A stretch of 64,000 nt of DNA from positions 62,001-126,000 of the forward strand of contig NZ_PYFX01000014.1 in NCBI RefSeq assembly GCF_003020115.1. The letters run 5' to 3'. Below are positions 1 through 9,103 of the stretch, piece after piece. The stretch's first letter is position 1; every line of letters starts with the position of its first letter. The stretch is from Bradyrhizobium sp. MOS002 (GTDB lineage Bacteria; Pseudomonadota; Alphaproteobacteria; Rhizobiales; Xanthobacteraceae). A program made the translations under genes and the position numbers. The notes under the pieces are model-generated. The model did no database searches and had not been told where the DNA came from. It was given only the letters and a program-made list of their open reading frames with translations.

Positions 1-21
1 GATTGCCATGGCGGATGTCAT
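1..21 (-). CDS. 5' end of an unidentified gene, cut by the window edge
   Basis: An ATG overlaps the murQ stop codon (ATGA arrangement) and opens a frame that runs off the window after seven codons (MTSAMAI). The four-base overlap suggests it is the next gene of the kinase-murQ operon. Nothing can be said about its product. Confidence 0.35.
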
Positions 22-962
22 CACGGCTTGACCGCTCCGCCTTGCTCGTGTGCTGCCGCCTGCTTGCGGGGAACACGATCCCTGCCGAGTTCGGCAAATA
101 CGCACCGAAGATTACCATGACCGTTTTTTAGCATTCTCTCGGCATCACCCCTGTCGAGCCCCAACGCGAGGAGGCTTGCCGTCTTGATGTCTCCGCCGGC
201 CTGCTCAAGCGCGCGGGCCGCATGCGACGGATCGCAATGCGCGATTTGCGCCACCATGCCTTCGGCGCGTCGCTTCAGCTTGGCATTGGTCGGCGGCATG
301 TTCACCATCATACCCTGATACACCCTGCCGAGCCGCAGCATGATGCCTGAGGAGATCAGATTGAGGACAACCTTCTGTGCTGTGCCGGCCTTCATTCGCG
401 TGGAGCCGGCAATCAGCTCGCGGCCGGTCTCGATCAAAATCGGAAATTTCGCTGAGACCAGGAGTGCAGAGCCGGCATTGTTGGCGACACCGATTGTCGT
501 TGCACCGAGTGATCCTGCCCGCTGCAGCGCCGCGACGGTGAATGGTGTTGTCCCGCTGGCGGCAACGGCGATCACGACGTCGTGCGGTGTGAGCCGCGCA
601 GCATTAATCTGCGTGACCGCATCATCGACATCATCCTCCGCACCCTCGATGCTGCTGACGAATGCACTGGCTCCGCCGGCGACGATGAAGCAGACGCGCC
701 CGCTTGGCCAGGCGAAGGTCGGCAACAGCTCGGCGCCGTCCTGAACCGCCACGCGGCCTGAGGTGCCGGCGCCGACGTACACAAGACGTCCGTGATCGCC
801 GAGCGCCGCTTTAGCCGCTTCGGTCGCCGCCGTGATCGCGGGAAGGGCATGACCAATCGCCGCGACCGCCGCAAGCTGACCCTCCCACATGGCTGCCATC
901 GCTGATGTCAGAGACCATGCATCAAGGTCGGCAAAGCGGGGATCGACTTCTTCAGTGGCCAT
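21..962 (-). CDS. murQ: N-acetylmuramic acid 6-phosphate etherase (MurQ)
   Basis: Cytoplasmic etherase that removes the lactyl group of MurNAc-6-phosphate to give GlcNAc-6-phosphate, in peptidoglycan recycling. The protein is 313 residues, the usual MurQ length. The SIS sugar-phosphate fold shows in the motif GAGTSGRVAVQDGAELLPTF in the N-terminal third, with further family segments SIEGAEDD, AASGTTPF and AGSTRMKAGTAQK. The frame extends upstream to 1076, but that part lies over the kinase gene; the ATG at 962, 16 nt after the kinase stop, fits the family N-terminus (MATEEVDPRF). It is the second gene of the operon, and its product is the substrate of the divergent nagA. Confidence 0.93.
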   Translation of the reverse strand: MATEEVDPRFADLDAWSLTSAMAAMWEGQLAAVAAIGHALPAITAATEAAKAALGDHGRLVYVGAGTSGRVAVQDGAELLPTFAWPSGRVCFIVAGGASAFVSSIEGAEDDVDDAVTQINAARLTPHDVVIAVAASGTTPFTVAALQRAGSLGATTIGVANNAGSALLVSAKFPILIETGRELIAGSTRMKAGTAQKVVLNLISSGIMLRLGRVYQGMMVNMPPTNAKLKRRAEGMVAQIAHCDPSHAARALEQAGGDIKTASLLALGLDRGDAERMLKNGHGNLRCVFAELGRDRVPRKQAAAHEQGGAVKP

Positions 963-978
963 ATAGTTGATCCCTGCC

Positions 979-1905
979 TCATTGAATGCTGAACTTTGAT
1001 GCCTGTTCACGATCGGTATCTTGCTTGGGCACGTCGAGCCGCCCTCGCGCCAACAACAACGCGCCGCCCGCCGCATCGGCGTCAGGATGCCGCAGGCGGG
1101 CCCGCAGGTCGGGCGTCAGCCATGGCGCAATGGCGTCGGCGAGGCCGCCCACCAGCGAGAGCCGCTCTATTCCTCTCGCCAGGAATAGGTCGAGCAGATC
1201 GCCAATGGCATCAGCCGCGCGTTCGACAATGCGACGCCCGACCGGATCGCCCTGATTTGCATGCCGCATCACGATCGGCGCGAACGCAGCATAGTCCGTC
1301 GCTCTGGCTTCTTCCGACCAGGCCACGGCCTGATAAGGATCACGATCGAATGCGTCCAGCACCTCTGAAAGTAATGGGGTCAGCTCGCTGCGGCAATCTG
1401 CGGCCCGCAGCGCCAATCGAACAACCTGCAGGCCGATGTCGGCACCGCTGCCTTCGTCCGACACGGGAAAGCCGTAACCGGCGAGACGGATCTCGCGGCC
1501 CGCGATCAGGCCGACACCGACCGACCCTGTGCCGGCTACCACGATGGCGCCGTCCGCGCCGCTATGAGCGCCGAGACAGGCCGCCAAGCCGTCGCTGACG
1601 AACATGACGGACGCAAAGGGATGCGCGATATCGTTGAGCGCAGCTGCCGCGCCTCGGCGGCCAAAGCCAGCCAGGCCAATTCCCGCGTGCATCCGCGCGA
1701 AGTCCTCTCGCATCAGTCCGGCCTGTGCTGCGGCCGCTTCGGTGGCTTGCATGATGGACTGCCAAGCCTTCTCGAAACCAACCCGCGTAGAGGCAGGGCC
1801 CGAATTCGCTGCACCAAGCAATTTGCCGTTCTCGTCCTCAATCCGGGCGCGGCAGCGGGTTCCGCCACCATCAATGCCGAGATATGTGGTACCTTTTGTT
1901 CCCAT
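979..1905 (-). CDS. BadF/BadG-type ATPase, probable N-acetylglucosamine or N-acetylmuramic acid kinase
   Basis: ASKHA-fold sugar kinase of about 308 residues. The phosphate-1 loop LGIDGGGTRCRARIED is at the N-terminus, and the adenosine/phosphate-2 region has IVVAGTGSVGVG and VSDEGSGADIGLQVVRLALR. The start at 1905 (MGTKGTTYLGIDGG) places the phosphate loop where the family has it; an upstream ATG at 1944 is less likely. It is followed by murQ with 16 nt between, and nagA is divergent 110 bp away. This context suggests phosphorylation of GlcNAc or MurNAc released from peptidoglycan or chitin. The exact sugar cannot be read from the sequence. Confidence 0.85.
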   Translation of the reverse strand: MGTKGTTYLGIDGGGTRCRARIEDENGKLLGAANSGPASTRVGFEKAWQSIMQATEAAAAQAGLMREDFARMHAGIGLAGFGRRGAAAALNDIAHPFASVMFVSDGLAACLGAHSGADGAIVVAGTGSVGVGLIAGREIRLAGYGFPVSDEGSGADIGLQVVRLALRAADCRSELTPLLSEVLDAFDRDPYQAVAWSEEARATDYAAFAPIVMRHANQGDPVGRRIVERAADAIGDLLDLFLARGIERLSLVGGLADAIAPWLTPDLRARLRHPDADAAGGALLLARGRLDVPKQDTDREQASKFSIQ

Positions 1906-2015
1906 GGAAGTTAACGCGAAGATTTCCTTCCGGGTTCCGCCCAATCACCTGCGGAATGGCGAGCCCGCGCGCACTCGTGTGACGCGTCCGAAACCGGGAT
2001 ATAGGATCAAGGTCG
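1906..2015. promoter_or_regulatory. Divergent promoter region between the kinase-murQ operon and nagA
   Basis: The 110 bp between the two divergent start codons must hold both promoters. On the plus strand GATATAGGAT at about 1998-2007 could be a -10 region, and CAAGG just before the nagA ATG is a ribosome binding site. No clear operator dyad was found. Confidence 0.5.
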
Positions 2016-3212
2016 ATGGGCTACGCTGGTTCTTCCTCTCTTACGATTGCCGCGCGGCACATTTTCGATGGTACCGATATGCGCGGGCCGGGGTCGGTCA
2101 GAATCTCGCAGGGGCGGGTTGAAAGCATCACCTTAGGTGAGGGGGAGACGTGCGCCTCGATTCACCTTCCCGCAGACGCGATCCTTGCACCTGGGTTCAT
2201 CGACATCCAGGTGAACGGGGGCGGGGGCGTCCTTCTCAACGAGCACCCAACTGAGGCCGGGGTTCGGCGCATCGTTGAGGCGCACCGAGAGCGGGGGACC
2301 ACCGGATGCCTGCCGACGCTCATCACCGATCGGACCAAGGTCATCGAGCGATTGGCTGCTGTCGCCGCGAGTTGCGTGAACATTCCGGGCGTTCTTGGCT
2401 TTCATCTGGAAGGACCGGCCCTCAACAGGTCTCGCAAAGGCATTCATCCAGAAGCCGAGATACGGGTTCCGGATCGGCGCGATGTCGCGGCGATCAAGAG
2501 TTTTGGAAGCCATGGCCGATCCGTTGTGACCTTGGCCCCCGAATGCGTGCCCGCTTCGATGATCGACGAATTGATCGAGGCTGGATTGCGTATCGCCGCG
2601 GGCCATAGCGAGGCCAGCGCAGCCGAAATCGGGCGGGCGGCCGAGCGCGGGGTGTCGGGGGTGACTCATCTGTTCAATGCCATGTCGCAGCTGCAAGCCC
2701 GGGAGCCTGGCCTGGTCGGCGCCACGCTTGCGGATGACCGGCTGTTTGCGGGCATCATTTGCGACGGCATCCATGTTGACCCGGTCGCTTTGCGTGTTGC
2801 GTTCCGCTGCAAGGGGCGCGATCGATTGATGCTGGTCACTGATGCCATGCCGTTGGTGGGCACCCAACTCCTGCAATTCATATTGCAAGGAAGGCAAGTC
2901 ACTTTGCGTGAAAATCGCTTGACGGGGCCCGATGGCACACTCGCCGGCGCTCACCTCAGCATGATCGAGGCGGTTCGCAACGCAGTAGCGCTGCTCGAAA
3001 TTCCCCTTGCGGATGCTCTGATTATGGCCTCTCGGACGCCCGCGGCTTTTCTGGGCCTTGAGTTTGAGCTCGGACGGATCGCGCCAGGATACCGCGCAGA
3101 TTTTGTCGCCTTCAATGCAAACTTTGAGATCGTCGGCACGTGGATAGGCGGCGTCGGTTCGATGGACAGCGCGAGCGAGGTTTCTCGCCGAGGTTCGATG
3201 AGCTCAACCTAG
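2016..3212 (+). CDS. nagA: N-acetylglucosamine-6-phosphate deacetylase
   Basis: Amidohydrolase-fold enzyme (398 residues, family-typical) that converts GlcNAc-6-phosphate to glucosamine-6-phosphate and acetate. The sequence has the N-terminal APGFIDIQVNGGGG, the metal-ligand region GFHLEGPALN, the AGHSEAS and GVTHLFNAMS histidine motifs, the IICDGIHVDP substrate segment and the catalytic aspartate in LVTDAMPLVG. It is transcribed away from the kinase-murQ operon, whose product it would use. A Shine-Dalgarno-like AAGG lies directly before the ATG. Confidence 0.95.
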   Translation: MGYAGSSSLTIAARHIFDGTDMRGPGSVRISQGRVESITLGEGETCASIHLPADAILAPGFIDIQVNGGGGVLLNEHPTEAGVRRIVEAHRERGTTGCLPTLITDRTKVIERLAAVAASCVNIPGVLGFHLEGPALNRSRKGIHPEAEIRVPDRRDVAAIKSFGSHGRSVVTLAPECVPASMIDELIEAGLRIAAGHSEASAAEIGRAAERGVSGVTHLFNAMSQLQAREPGLVGATLADDRLFAGIICDGIHVDPVALRVAFRCKGRDRLMLVTDAMPLVGTQLLQFILQGRQVTLRENRLTGPDGTLAGAHLSMIEAVRNAVALLEIPLADALIMASRTPAAFLGLEFELGRIAPGYRADFVAFNANFEIVGTWIGGVGSMDSASEVSRRGSMSST

Positions 3213-3774
3213 CTTCGCGCAACCTGTGGCGTTCTCCCTTAGATACGCACTCCGCGCGGCTGCGCAGTCCGGTGGCGGGATAGCCTGGCGTGATACCCTT
3301 TCACCACGCGACTGGCTGTTGTCGAACCCAGTAATCGCTACTCCGATGATTACGACCAGAGGGCGAGGACCGCGCTGCCATCATGACATGGCTGTGGGGC
3401 GTTAACAGGCAGTCAGCCACCATGTGGCCCGACTGAAGTCGGGCGCAATAACATTTACCTCGAGCAATTTGCGCATGGGTTATTCACTCATTCCGCCGCT
3501 TCGTCAGAAAAATCTGTAGGCCAACCGGCTATGCTATGAGCAACCAACGTCGCTTTCGGCTATGCACGAATTGATTTACCCCGATCGTGGCATTCGCTCC
3601 GCCCGGCTTCGCTGCCTTATAGTGCCGAGCTTCGAAGGAGCGCATGTTCGCTATCGCGTCCTTACTCTGCAGCTTTAATCAACGATTGGACTTGAGCCGA
3701 AGCCGTCGCTAGGCTCTCATGATCGTCTCGCTTATTTCCAACTGCTCCTTTTTTGCCGAATTTTCGGAATTGCC
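3213..3774. other. Intergenic stretch with no recognisable gene
   Basis: About 560 bp after nagA. No convincing coding region or RNA gene was seen. It marks the change from the nag block to the gene-poor accessory stretch. Confidence 0.5.
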
Positions 3775-3927
3775 ATGCAAATCATTCTGATCGTGCTCGG
3801 ATGCTGGCTGCTGCTGAACGTTTTTTACGTTCTGCTTGTGGTTCCGCCACGCAGGTCCAGGATCTCAACATCCCTGTTTAGAGCTATTGAGGTCATCAAG
3901 GGCTTCTTCAGGAGCCGCAGAGGTTAG
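3775..3927 (+). CDS. Small single-pass membrane protein (50 aa), hypothetical
   Basis: The frame starts MQIILIVLGCWLLLNVFYVL, one transmembrane helix, and continues with a basic tail (PPRRSRIS, GFFRSRRG) that would stay in the cytoplasm. Such one-helix proteins with a WLLLN-like core are common in Bradyrhizobium, but I cannot assign a function. No strong ribosome binding site precedes the ATG, so this is a moderate call. Confidence 0.45.
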   Translation: MQIILIVLGCWLLLNVFYVLLVVPPRRSRISTSLFRAIEVIKGFFRSRRG

Positions 3928-4272
3928 GCACGGCTTTGAGGTCTCGCCGCGTTCACGATCGGGAAGCCAGCGAGGATGCGGTTGTGAGCTTCATCAAGAA
4001 GTCGGCCGCCATCAGGCACTTATGGGCTCCATCGAAGCTTGAACCGGTCGCGACCTGTTCTGCCATCAATGACCGGGCTCGGTGCAGCATTGGGCGCGCC
4101 GGCACCCTTTTTCGAATTGATACCCTCGGCCAACTTTCGAACCTGGCGCGTACGAGATCTTGATTTTCTCAAAATTGATGGAGCCGTCCTGCACAGATAA
4201 ATGGGATCTGGTCCAGCTTGCGGCAGCGGTGAGGGGATGCCGGACAGCTTTTTGTCTGGAGCTTTCGAGGGG
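3928..4272. other. Intergenic stretch with no recognisable gene
   Basis: About 345 bp between two small ORFs. The frames found here have no family features and look non-coding. Confidence 0.4.
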
Positions 4273-4512
4273 CTATGCCGCCATCTCGAATGACGCAAGC
4301 AGGGCACGCACCTCGTTGGCCAGTTCACGATAGTGTTGGCTTGCTCGCAGATACATCTCCCGATGGCTTTCATCAACTCGCTTGGCGATCAACTCGCATT
4401 CGGATGCAAGGCATTCGAAACGTTCCAATTTGGCTCGGAAACCATTCATCGTAGCACCCAGACCGGAAAAAGGAGGGCGACGATATTTGATGATCTGGGT
4501 CAAGGCAAGCAT
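4273..4512 (-). CDS. Small helical hypothetical protein
   Basis: 79 residues from 4512, or 58 from the internal ATG at 4449 (MNGFRAKLERFECL). The C-terminal part (ASECELIAKRVDESHREMYL, then RASQHYRELANEVRALL) is amphipathic helix and resembles small proteins common in Bradyrhizobium. The shorter form is the more compact fit, but neither start has a clear ribosome binding site. Function unknown. It lies alone before the transposase remnant. Confidence 0.5.
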   Translation of the reverse strand: MLALTQIIKYRRPPFSGLGATMNGFRAKLERFECLASECELIAKRVDESHREMYLRASQHYRELANEVRALLASFEMAA

Positions 4513-4740
4513 TGCTATGGAAGATAATCATAACGAGCGAAAGCTGGCAGCCTTACCCGGCGCGACCGGAGGTTCCACTACTCGGGGAAGTTGCGAGTGA
4601 AAGCCGCTGTGCCGAAATTTGCATTTCCGCTGCCGTAACGCTCATCTGCGTTGGAGATGTTCTCCGCCACGTGTTCGAACGGATTATCGAGATATGCATT
4701 GCCCCCGGTCTGCTTGATGGCGGAAGGATAAGCCGTTGGG

Positions 4741-5340
4741 AGCCTGATTGTGGCCGACGCGAACAAGCCGCGCTCGATCGCAGGTCAGGATTGGCGCAGG
4801 GATCTCGATCCGGCCAGGTCTAACCGCGCGGTGAAGGATTATTTGGCAATCCTCGACGATCCGGCGTGGGGCGCCGCCAGCGATGTCGTCCCGAAGTTTA
4901 TTTCGCCATCCGAGCCAGCAGCGCAGTGAACCGGCGCTCGCAACGGGCCGGCATTCTTCGCGCACTCCGACAACTATCTCATCGACGTGAAGTTCGGCGT
5001 CATCGACGATGTCGAGGCCTCCCGCGCCATTCGCCAGGCGAGGTCGGTGCAGCAAAGACCATGATCGAACGGACCGAGCAGCGCTTCGGTCTCAAGCCAG
5101 AGCGACTTGTCGGGGATACCGCTTACGGAGCGGCTCCGATGCTGAACTGGCTGTCGAGAAGGGCATCGCGTCGCATATCCCAGTGTTCGATAATCGAAGC
5201 GGGACGATGGCACCTTCTCGCGGAGCGACTTTCGATAGGACCCGACCGGCGGGGGTCGTGGAAGATGCGTCGACCGCTTGGTCGCCCATGAGCATCAATT
5301 TCGCATCGTCGTGTGCAATAAGGGCCCGCCGGTAGGCCGT
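4741..5340 (+). pseudogene. Decayed IS1182-type (IS5/IS1182) transposase fragment
   Basis: Reading across frames restores a family-like transposase core: an IVADANKPRSIAG start, RAVKDYLAILDDPAWGAAS, YLIDVKFGVIDDVEASRAIR, GAAKTMIERTEQRFGLKPER, LVGDTAYGAAPMLNWL and VEKGIASHIPVFD. The frame is broken at least four times: a TGA where the family has Trp (near 4928), and one-base losses near 5038, 5153 and 5192. After the last break KRDDGTFSRSDFR is recovered. Both ends of the gene and any terminal repeats are missing. It is a non-functional relic that marks this stretch as an old insertion region. Confidence 0.85.
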
Positions 5341-6120
5341 TCGCGTGATCTCAGGGTCCATCGGTGAGCGACCGCGTATGTGTGCTCGTGGCCCATCGCT
5401 TCCATAGGCGCGGTGTAGCCCGATGCCCCCGTATGCAGCCAGATCGGAAGTTTGCGGCCAGCATCAACCGACGCGATTGACCCTGAGCGAACATCGCCCA
5501 CGTGCTGGTTGTTGTCGCGGGCGCGCCCAGTGTACTGGTCGCCCCTTTCTACCTAGGCCGTTGAGGCGGCGCGGCCATTTGAGTAACGAGCTAGTTCGAG
5601 TTGATCCTCGTGTGCCTCCAGCTCGTCCTGCTCCGCTCGCGCGAGCGGCTTTGGGAACGGGATCATCGGCCGATTCACCATACGGTCAGATTTCCGAGAA
5701 CACAGCGACCCTTCGGGGGTTCTAATGGCAAGGCCGGCCTGAGGTTGAACGTGATCGAGGTGACTTCCGTCTTGTTTATGATCGGCGCAACCATCTGCTT
5801 GGCCTTATGGGCAATGGGCGCACCGGACTGAGTGCTTTCCGCCGACTAGCAGTAAGATTTACAGGAAATTAGGCCATTTGCGCTGGAAACGGGCCAGTGC
5901 TTGATATCCATAGGAACGGGCGCGCATCACCTTGGGAGATCCACAGGTGGCTGCGGGTCGTCATTGCGGTAAACCTGCCGAGCGCTCGCGCTCGAGCCTT
6001 GATTGGCCTCATGCCTCAGGCGCTGGCTCTTCGGGCTGGGTTCGACCCAGCGACCATCAACAGTAGAATACTCTACCGCTGACCTACCCAAAGAATGCGT
6101 CGCTTTAACCTGTACAACTA
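5341..6120. other. Intergenic stretch, no confident gene
   Basis: About 780 bp after the transposase relic. The only coding-like hint is a short hydrophobic segment at 5751-5831 (VIEVTSVLFMIGATICLALW), which could be a 26-residue membrane peptide from a GTG. That is too short to call. Confidence 0.4.
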
Positions 6121-6154
6121 AAGAACCCCGCCAGTCCGGCTGAGCGGGGTTCTT
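6121..6154 (+). terminator. Perfect 11-bp hairpin, terminator-like
   Basis: AAGAACCCCGC at 6121-6131 pairs exactly with GCGGGGTTCTT at 6144-6154 around a 12-nt loop. The A-rich and T-rich ends would allow termination on either strand. No recognised gene ends just before it. Confidence 0.6.
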
Positions 6155-6352
6155 GACCGGCTCCGAACGTGACTTGGGGGTCCCGTGGGGTAACGGTGTA
6201 CAGTGAAGTTAATGCATTCTTAATTCCCACTGCAAGCAGAATTTTGATTGAGGATCTCAGCCGTTCGGATGGGGCGCGTGTGCATCAGTCAGATACGCTG
6301 CCTTTGCCGGGGCTGGTATTTGTATCCCGAACAAGATTGCAACCGGTCTTAG

Positions 6353-6381
6353 GGGGCGCCTTGAGAAAGGCGCCCCTTTTT
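6353..6381 (+). terminator. Rho-independent terminator
   Basis: GGGGCGCC (6353-6360), an 8-nt loop (TTGAGAAA), GGCGCCCC (6369-6376), then five T residues: a textbook plus-strand terminator. No recognised gene leads into it, so the transcript it ends may be a small RNA between 6155 and 6352. Confidence 0.75.
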
Positions 6382-6572
6382 GCCGAGTGGTGTTGGCCCG
6401 AATAGGCCACTCCGCATTTCTCATTCAAAGTAAAAGGCCGCGGCCTTCGTCGCTTCGAACTGGCGGCTCATGCTGACGCCCAACCTTTCCGGAGCTATTC
6501 AGCTTCTCTTAACTTTTTGGGAGCTCTCTTTGCAGGCGCGGTATTCGGCTTGGCTCTGAGCGAGGCAAACAC

Positions 6573-6971
6573 GTGTTGAAGGACGGCGAATATGTCGCGT
6601 GGTTTCAAACCGAGCACGGCTCTGGTACTGGTCGCCTTCTTCTAAAGGACGGCATTATCTCAGGCGGCGATACAATCATCAGCTATGGCGGTACGTACGA
6701 ACTCGACGGGACTCGATTTTCGGCAACGCTGACCACTCACCGACACGCTGAAGGACAGCCGAGTGTTTTCGGCGTCGACGAAGTCGAGATCAAATTGACC
6801 GGGACTGCGGCGAGCAACTTTGCTTCGTGCTCGGGTCAAGTTACAGAAGTCCCAGGAATGCTCTTTCAGGCTACTCTGATGCCCGTCCAGGAGGAGATAA
6901 CGAAGCCCGAGCGAATGATCAATCCGGCGGACTTCCATCCCGAGCGACTGCCGAAGTCCAATGTTCGCTAA
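6573..6971 (+). CDS. GrlR-like small beta-barrel protein
   Basis: 132 residues. The first 105 have the pattern of the GrlR family: MLKDGEYVAWFQTEHGSGTG, LLKDGIISGGD, YGGTYELDGTRF, then GQPSVFGVDEVEIKLTG and PGMLFQATL. GrlR of enteropathogenic E. coli is a negative regulator of type III secretion. Similar proteins are widespread in rhizobia as orphans with unknown role. No secretion genes are close, so only the fold is claimed. A charged tail of about 25 residues follows the domain. Confidence 0.7.
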   Translation: MLKDGEYVAWFQTEHGSGTGRLLLKDGIISGGDTIISYGGTYELDGTRFSATLTTHRHAEGQPSVFGVDEVEIKLTGTAASNFASCSGQVTEVPGMLFQATLMPVQEEITKPERMINPADFHPERLPKSNVR

Positions 6972-7595
6972 CTCGCGAGAAGTGAGATGTGATGCATAAC
7001 GTTCATCCGATTCGAAGGTTCCTCGCAGTTCGCATGATCTTAGATCTTACCGCACTGAACAAATGTGTTCATCGCCTCGATCACTAAACATCGAGAACGA
7101 AGAAGCCAGGTCGAGCCAACGTCGTCTCTTACTGGGTCACACGAGCCAGCGATGGTTCGCCAAACATCAGGCTCGCGCCGTCAAGTTGATCAGCCGATCA
7201 GCTCCACGTGAGCTACCCTTCTGCCGCTGTTCTCCTCCCGCCATGACGTCTCTAGCCTTTAAGAGCAAGTGCGCGTCCACGATGCGGTGATGAATGGCGA
7301 TCTCGGCGCGGTGCAGCAGTAGAAGTATTCTTCGGCCCAATTGATCACCTTTCTAAATCTCGCTTCCTAAGGTCCCGCGAAAAATAGCCCTAGTTTCCGA
7401 GCCGTTTCTGTTAGTCCGCGTAGAGCTCATCACCTAGGTCCGTAGCCCGGGTACGGCATCGACGATACTGGCTGACCTCTATGTTGTAGTCCAATCTCTG
7501 CCCGGCTCCGCGGGTGGTTCGGTGACCAAAATGATTGACGCGGTAGATCTGGAGAGCGCATGAGATCGCCAAGAATCTTAATCAGCTTCAGGGGA
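6972..7595. other. Intergenic stretch with no recognisable gene
   Basis: About 620 bp between the GrlR-like gene and the frameshifted gene read from the other strand. The short frames present show no family features. Confidence 0.4.
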
Positions 7596-7933
7596 CTATC
7601 CGAGTTCCGACAACTCATCAATCGCCTGATGAAGCCCACCTGCACCAACATCCAGTGGGACGAGCAACGCGAATAGTAATGCTGTGTGCGGAAGTCGTCC
7701 AAAACGACGATCATGATAGATCTGTCGCTCTTCGGGCCGCGCGATCCGCAACCGGAAAATGGAGAAGTCATCGCACAGGGGCACTTCTCCTGATCTCAAG
7801 GAGGATAACCTTTTGGGCAGATATTCATCGTGGATGACGGCTTCGGCGGCAGCATGCTTCCTTTCGGCAAATGCAACGACCGGCTTTCATCGACCTCAAG
7901 TGTGAAAATTGAGAGTGAAAAACCCTCGTCCAT
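7596..7933 (-). pseudogene. Conserved hypothetical gene broken by one-base deletion
   Basis: The first part reads MDEGFSLSIFTLEVDES. Adding one G near 7888 turns the next codons into EVDGKPVVAFA and joins the second frame (ERKHAAAEAVIHDEYLPK), which runs to a stop at 7596 through SGEVPLCDDFSIFRLRIARP. The repaired protein of about 112 residues belongs to the same family as the intact gene at 62283-62588, which has FTMEIDGKPVIAFGAENFAE. GGAG stands about 9 nt before the ATG at 7933. It is either a recent pseudogene or a sequencing error. Function unknown. Confidence 0.7.
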
Positions 7934-8154
7934 ATGCTCATTTCTCCTCACGCCGTTGGTCTCCTGCGATCGGCACTTCGCACTTTGATCGCAAATAGTC
8001 CGACGACTGCCTTTTGGCGGCCGTTCCGAAGTTGGTACTGCCAGCACCGCGGCTGCGCGCTTCGGGATGTGGACAAAGTAGGTCTCGGGGGGAGCTTACG
8101 AGCTCATGGGATGAACTCGAGCGAAGAGAGGGGAGAGAAGCGCTTGAGCCGCGA

Positions 8155-8397
8155 CTATCGAATAAACTGGATTCCTATGCGGTTTTGCGAGGACCAGACC
8201 AGCCGACATTCTCGAACGGAGCGGTCGCTATCCAACATAAGCTGGAATTGAGGCCGCGCGAGGTGCGGGTCGGCCAACTCGATCGCTGCGCCATTTTCAG
8301 AGATGTTCTTGATGACGCATCGGATGCTCGACCCGTCATCAAAAATGTAGCCGATCTGCTCGACCCCGTCGCGTGGAGCTTTTCTACGTTCATCCAC
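8155..8397 (-). CDS. PilZ-domain protein
   Basis: A small one-domain protein of 80 residues that may bind cyclic di-GMP. It begins ERRKAPRDGVEQIGYIF after a GTG and continues with the PilZ core VIKNISENGAAIEL and a final VWSSQNRIGIQFIR. The RxxxR-type motif is present only in a weak form (RRKAPR), so binding is not certain. The frame is open further upstream, but that part lies over the preceding gene. The GTG at 8397, with AAGAGG about 9 nt before it, leaves only 5 bp after that gene, so the two look co-transcribed. The diguanylate cyclase at 60336-61358 is a possible partner in the wider sense. Confidence 0.75.
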   Translation of the reverse strand: MDERRKAPRDGVEQIGYIFDDGSSIRCVIKNISENGAAIELADPHLARPQFQLMLDSDRSVRECRLVWSSQNRIGIQFIR

Positions 8398-8402
8398 GCA
8401 AG

Positions 8403-8585
8403 CTACCTCTTGGACTGCATTTGTTTTTCCAGCATTGTGCCGGTGTTTTGAGCCATCCTCTTTACTGATGCGGGATATCGCCTCAGTTGGATGCCTATTT
8501 TGGATGCGCTCGCTCCTTCTTTGGCGAGCCTGATTAGCTGGCCGATCTCGGCTGGCGTCCATTCTTTTGGTTTGCGAGATCTCAC
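8403..8585 (-). CDS. Small SANT/Myb-like helix-turn-helix protein (60 aa), hypothetical
   Basis: The protein starts MRSRKPKEWTPAEIGQLIRL and continues AKEGASASKIGIQLRRYPAS, the layout of the short SANT-like proteins common in Bradyrhizobium (basic start, WTP, two helices, basic tail). It may bind DNA, but no target is known. The PilZ gene follows after 5 bp. Confidence 0.6.
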   Translation of the reverse strand: MRSRKPKEWTPAEIGQLIRLAKEGASASKIGIQLRRYPASVKRMAQNTGTMLEKQMQSKR

Positions 8586-8600
8586 TGATTATGCGCCCTT

Positions 8601-8873
8601 CTAGTATTTTTCCTGCGCTGGACGACGCTCAATAGCTTCTTCTCGAACAGTTTTCGAACCTGCTTTGATTGCCGTAGTGAAGATCGCCTTCAGAACGGGC
8701 CGGCGCCGAAGTTCGGCCGCGGCATCAAAATCCTTATCCTTATGCCATTCCGCTCCAGGCTGCGGATGGGGCATGTCGCTCGCGCGCGTGACGTACGTTA
8801 TCCTGCCGGTCAGGCGACCTCGGCTAAGCCACTCCACATATCTGTCGATCAGAAGCTCAGGTTTGGTGCTCAT
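8601..8873 (-). CDS. Hypothetical protein (90 aa)
   Basis: Begins MSTKPELLIDRYVEWLSRGR and contains ITYVTRASDMPHPQPGAEWH. I do not recognise the family. Its ATG overlaps the stop codon of the upstream coiled-coil gene by four bases (ATGA), so the two are translationally coupled. No signal peptide or membrane helix is visible. Confidence 0.55.
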   Translation of the reverse strand: MSTKPELLIDRYVEWLSRGRLTGRITYVTRASDMPHPQPGAEWHKDKDFDAAAELRRRPVLKAIFTTAIKAGSKTVREEAIERRPAQEKY

Positions 8874-9103
8874 CAGCGTTGAGCCCGCTCATCCGTAGAC
8901 AAGAGCCGGAGGATTGCGACTTGCCGTTCCATTTGCTCGGCCAACCGCTTGCGTTCGGTCTTCAGTGCCGCATGCTGTTCGAGTGGGTGGTGGCCGTCAC
9001 TCTCAAGAATGCTGATCAAGAAGACCTGATCTTCAATGTGTCGCTGGCGAATTGCGACCTGCTTGCGCAGCTCCTCTAATTCTTTCTCAATATCGAAATC
9101 CAC
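8873..9103 (-). CDS. Small coiled-coil hypothetical protein (76 aa)
   Basis: Almost entirely charged helix: MDFDIEKELEELRKQVAIRQ, RHIEDQVFLISILES, then LKTERKRLAEQMERQVAIL. This predicts a coiled coil. It is the first gene of a two-gene unit with the hypothetical protein downstream (four-base overlap). Function unknown. Confidence 0.6.
   Translation of the reverse strand: MDFDIEKELEELRKQVAIRQRHIEDQVFLISILESDGHHPLEQHAALKTERKRLAEQMERQVAILRLLSTDERAQR

Noticed and set aside
6036..6050. T-arm-like sequence CTGGGTTCGACCCAG
   Set aside because: The loop has five bases, not seven, and no acceptor, D or anticodon arm can be built around it, so it is not a tRNA.
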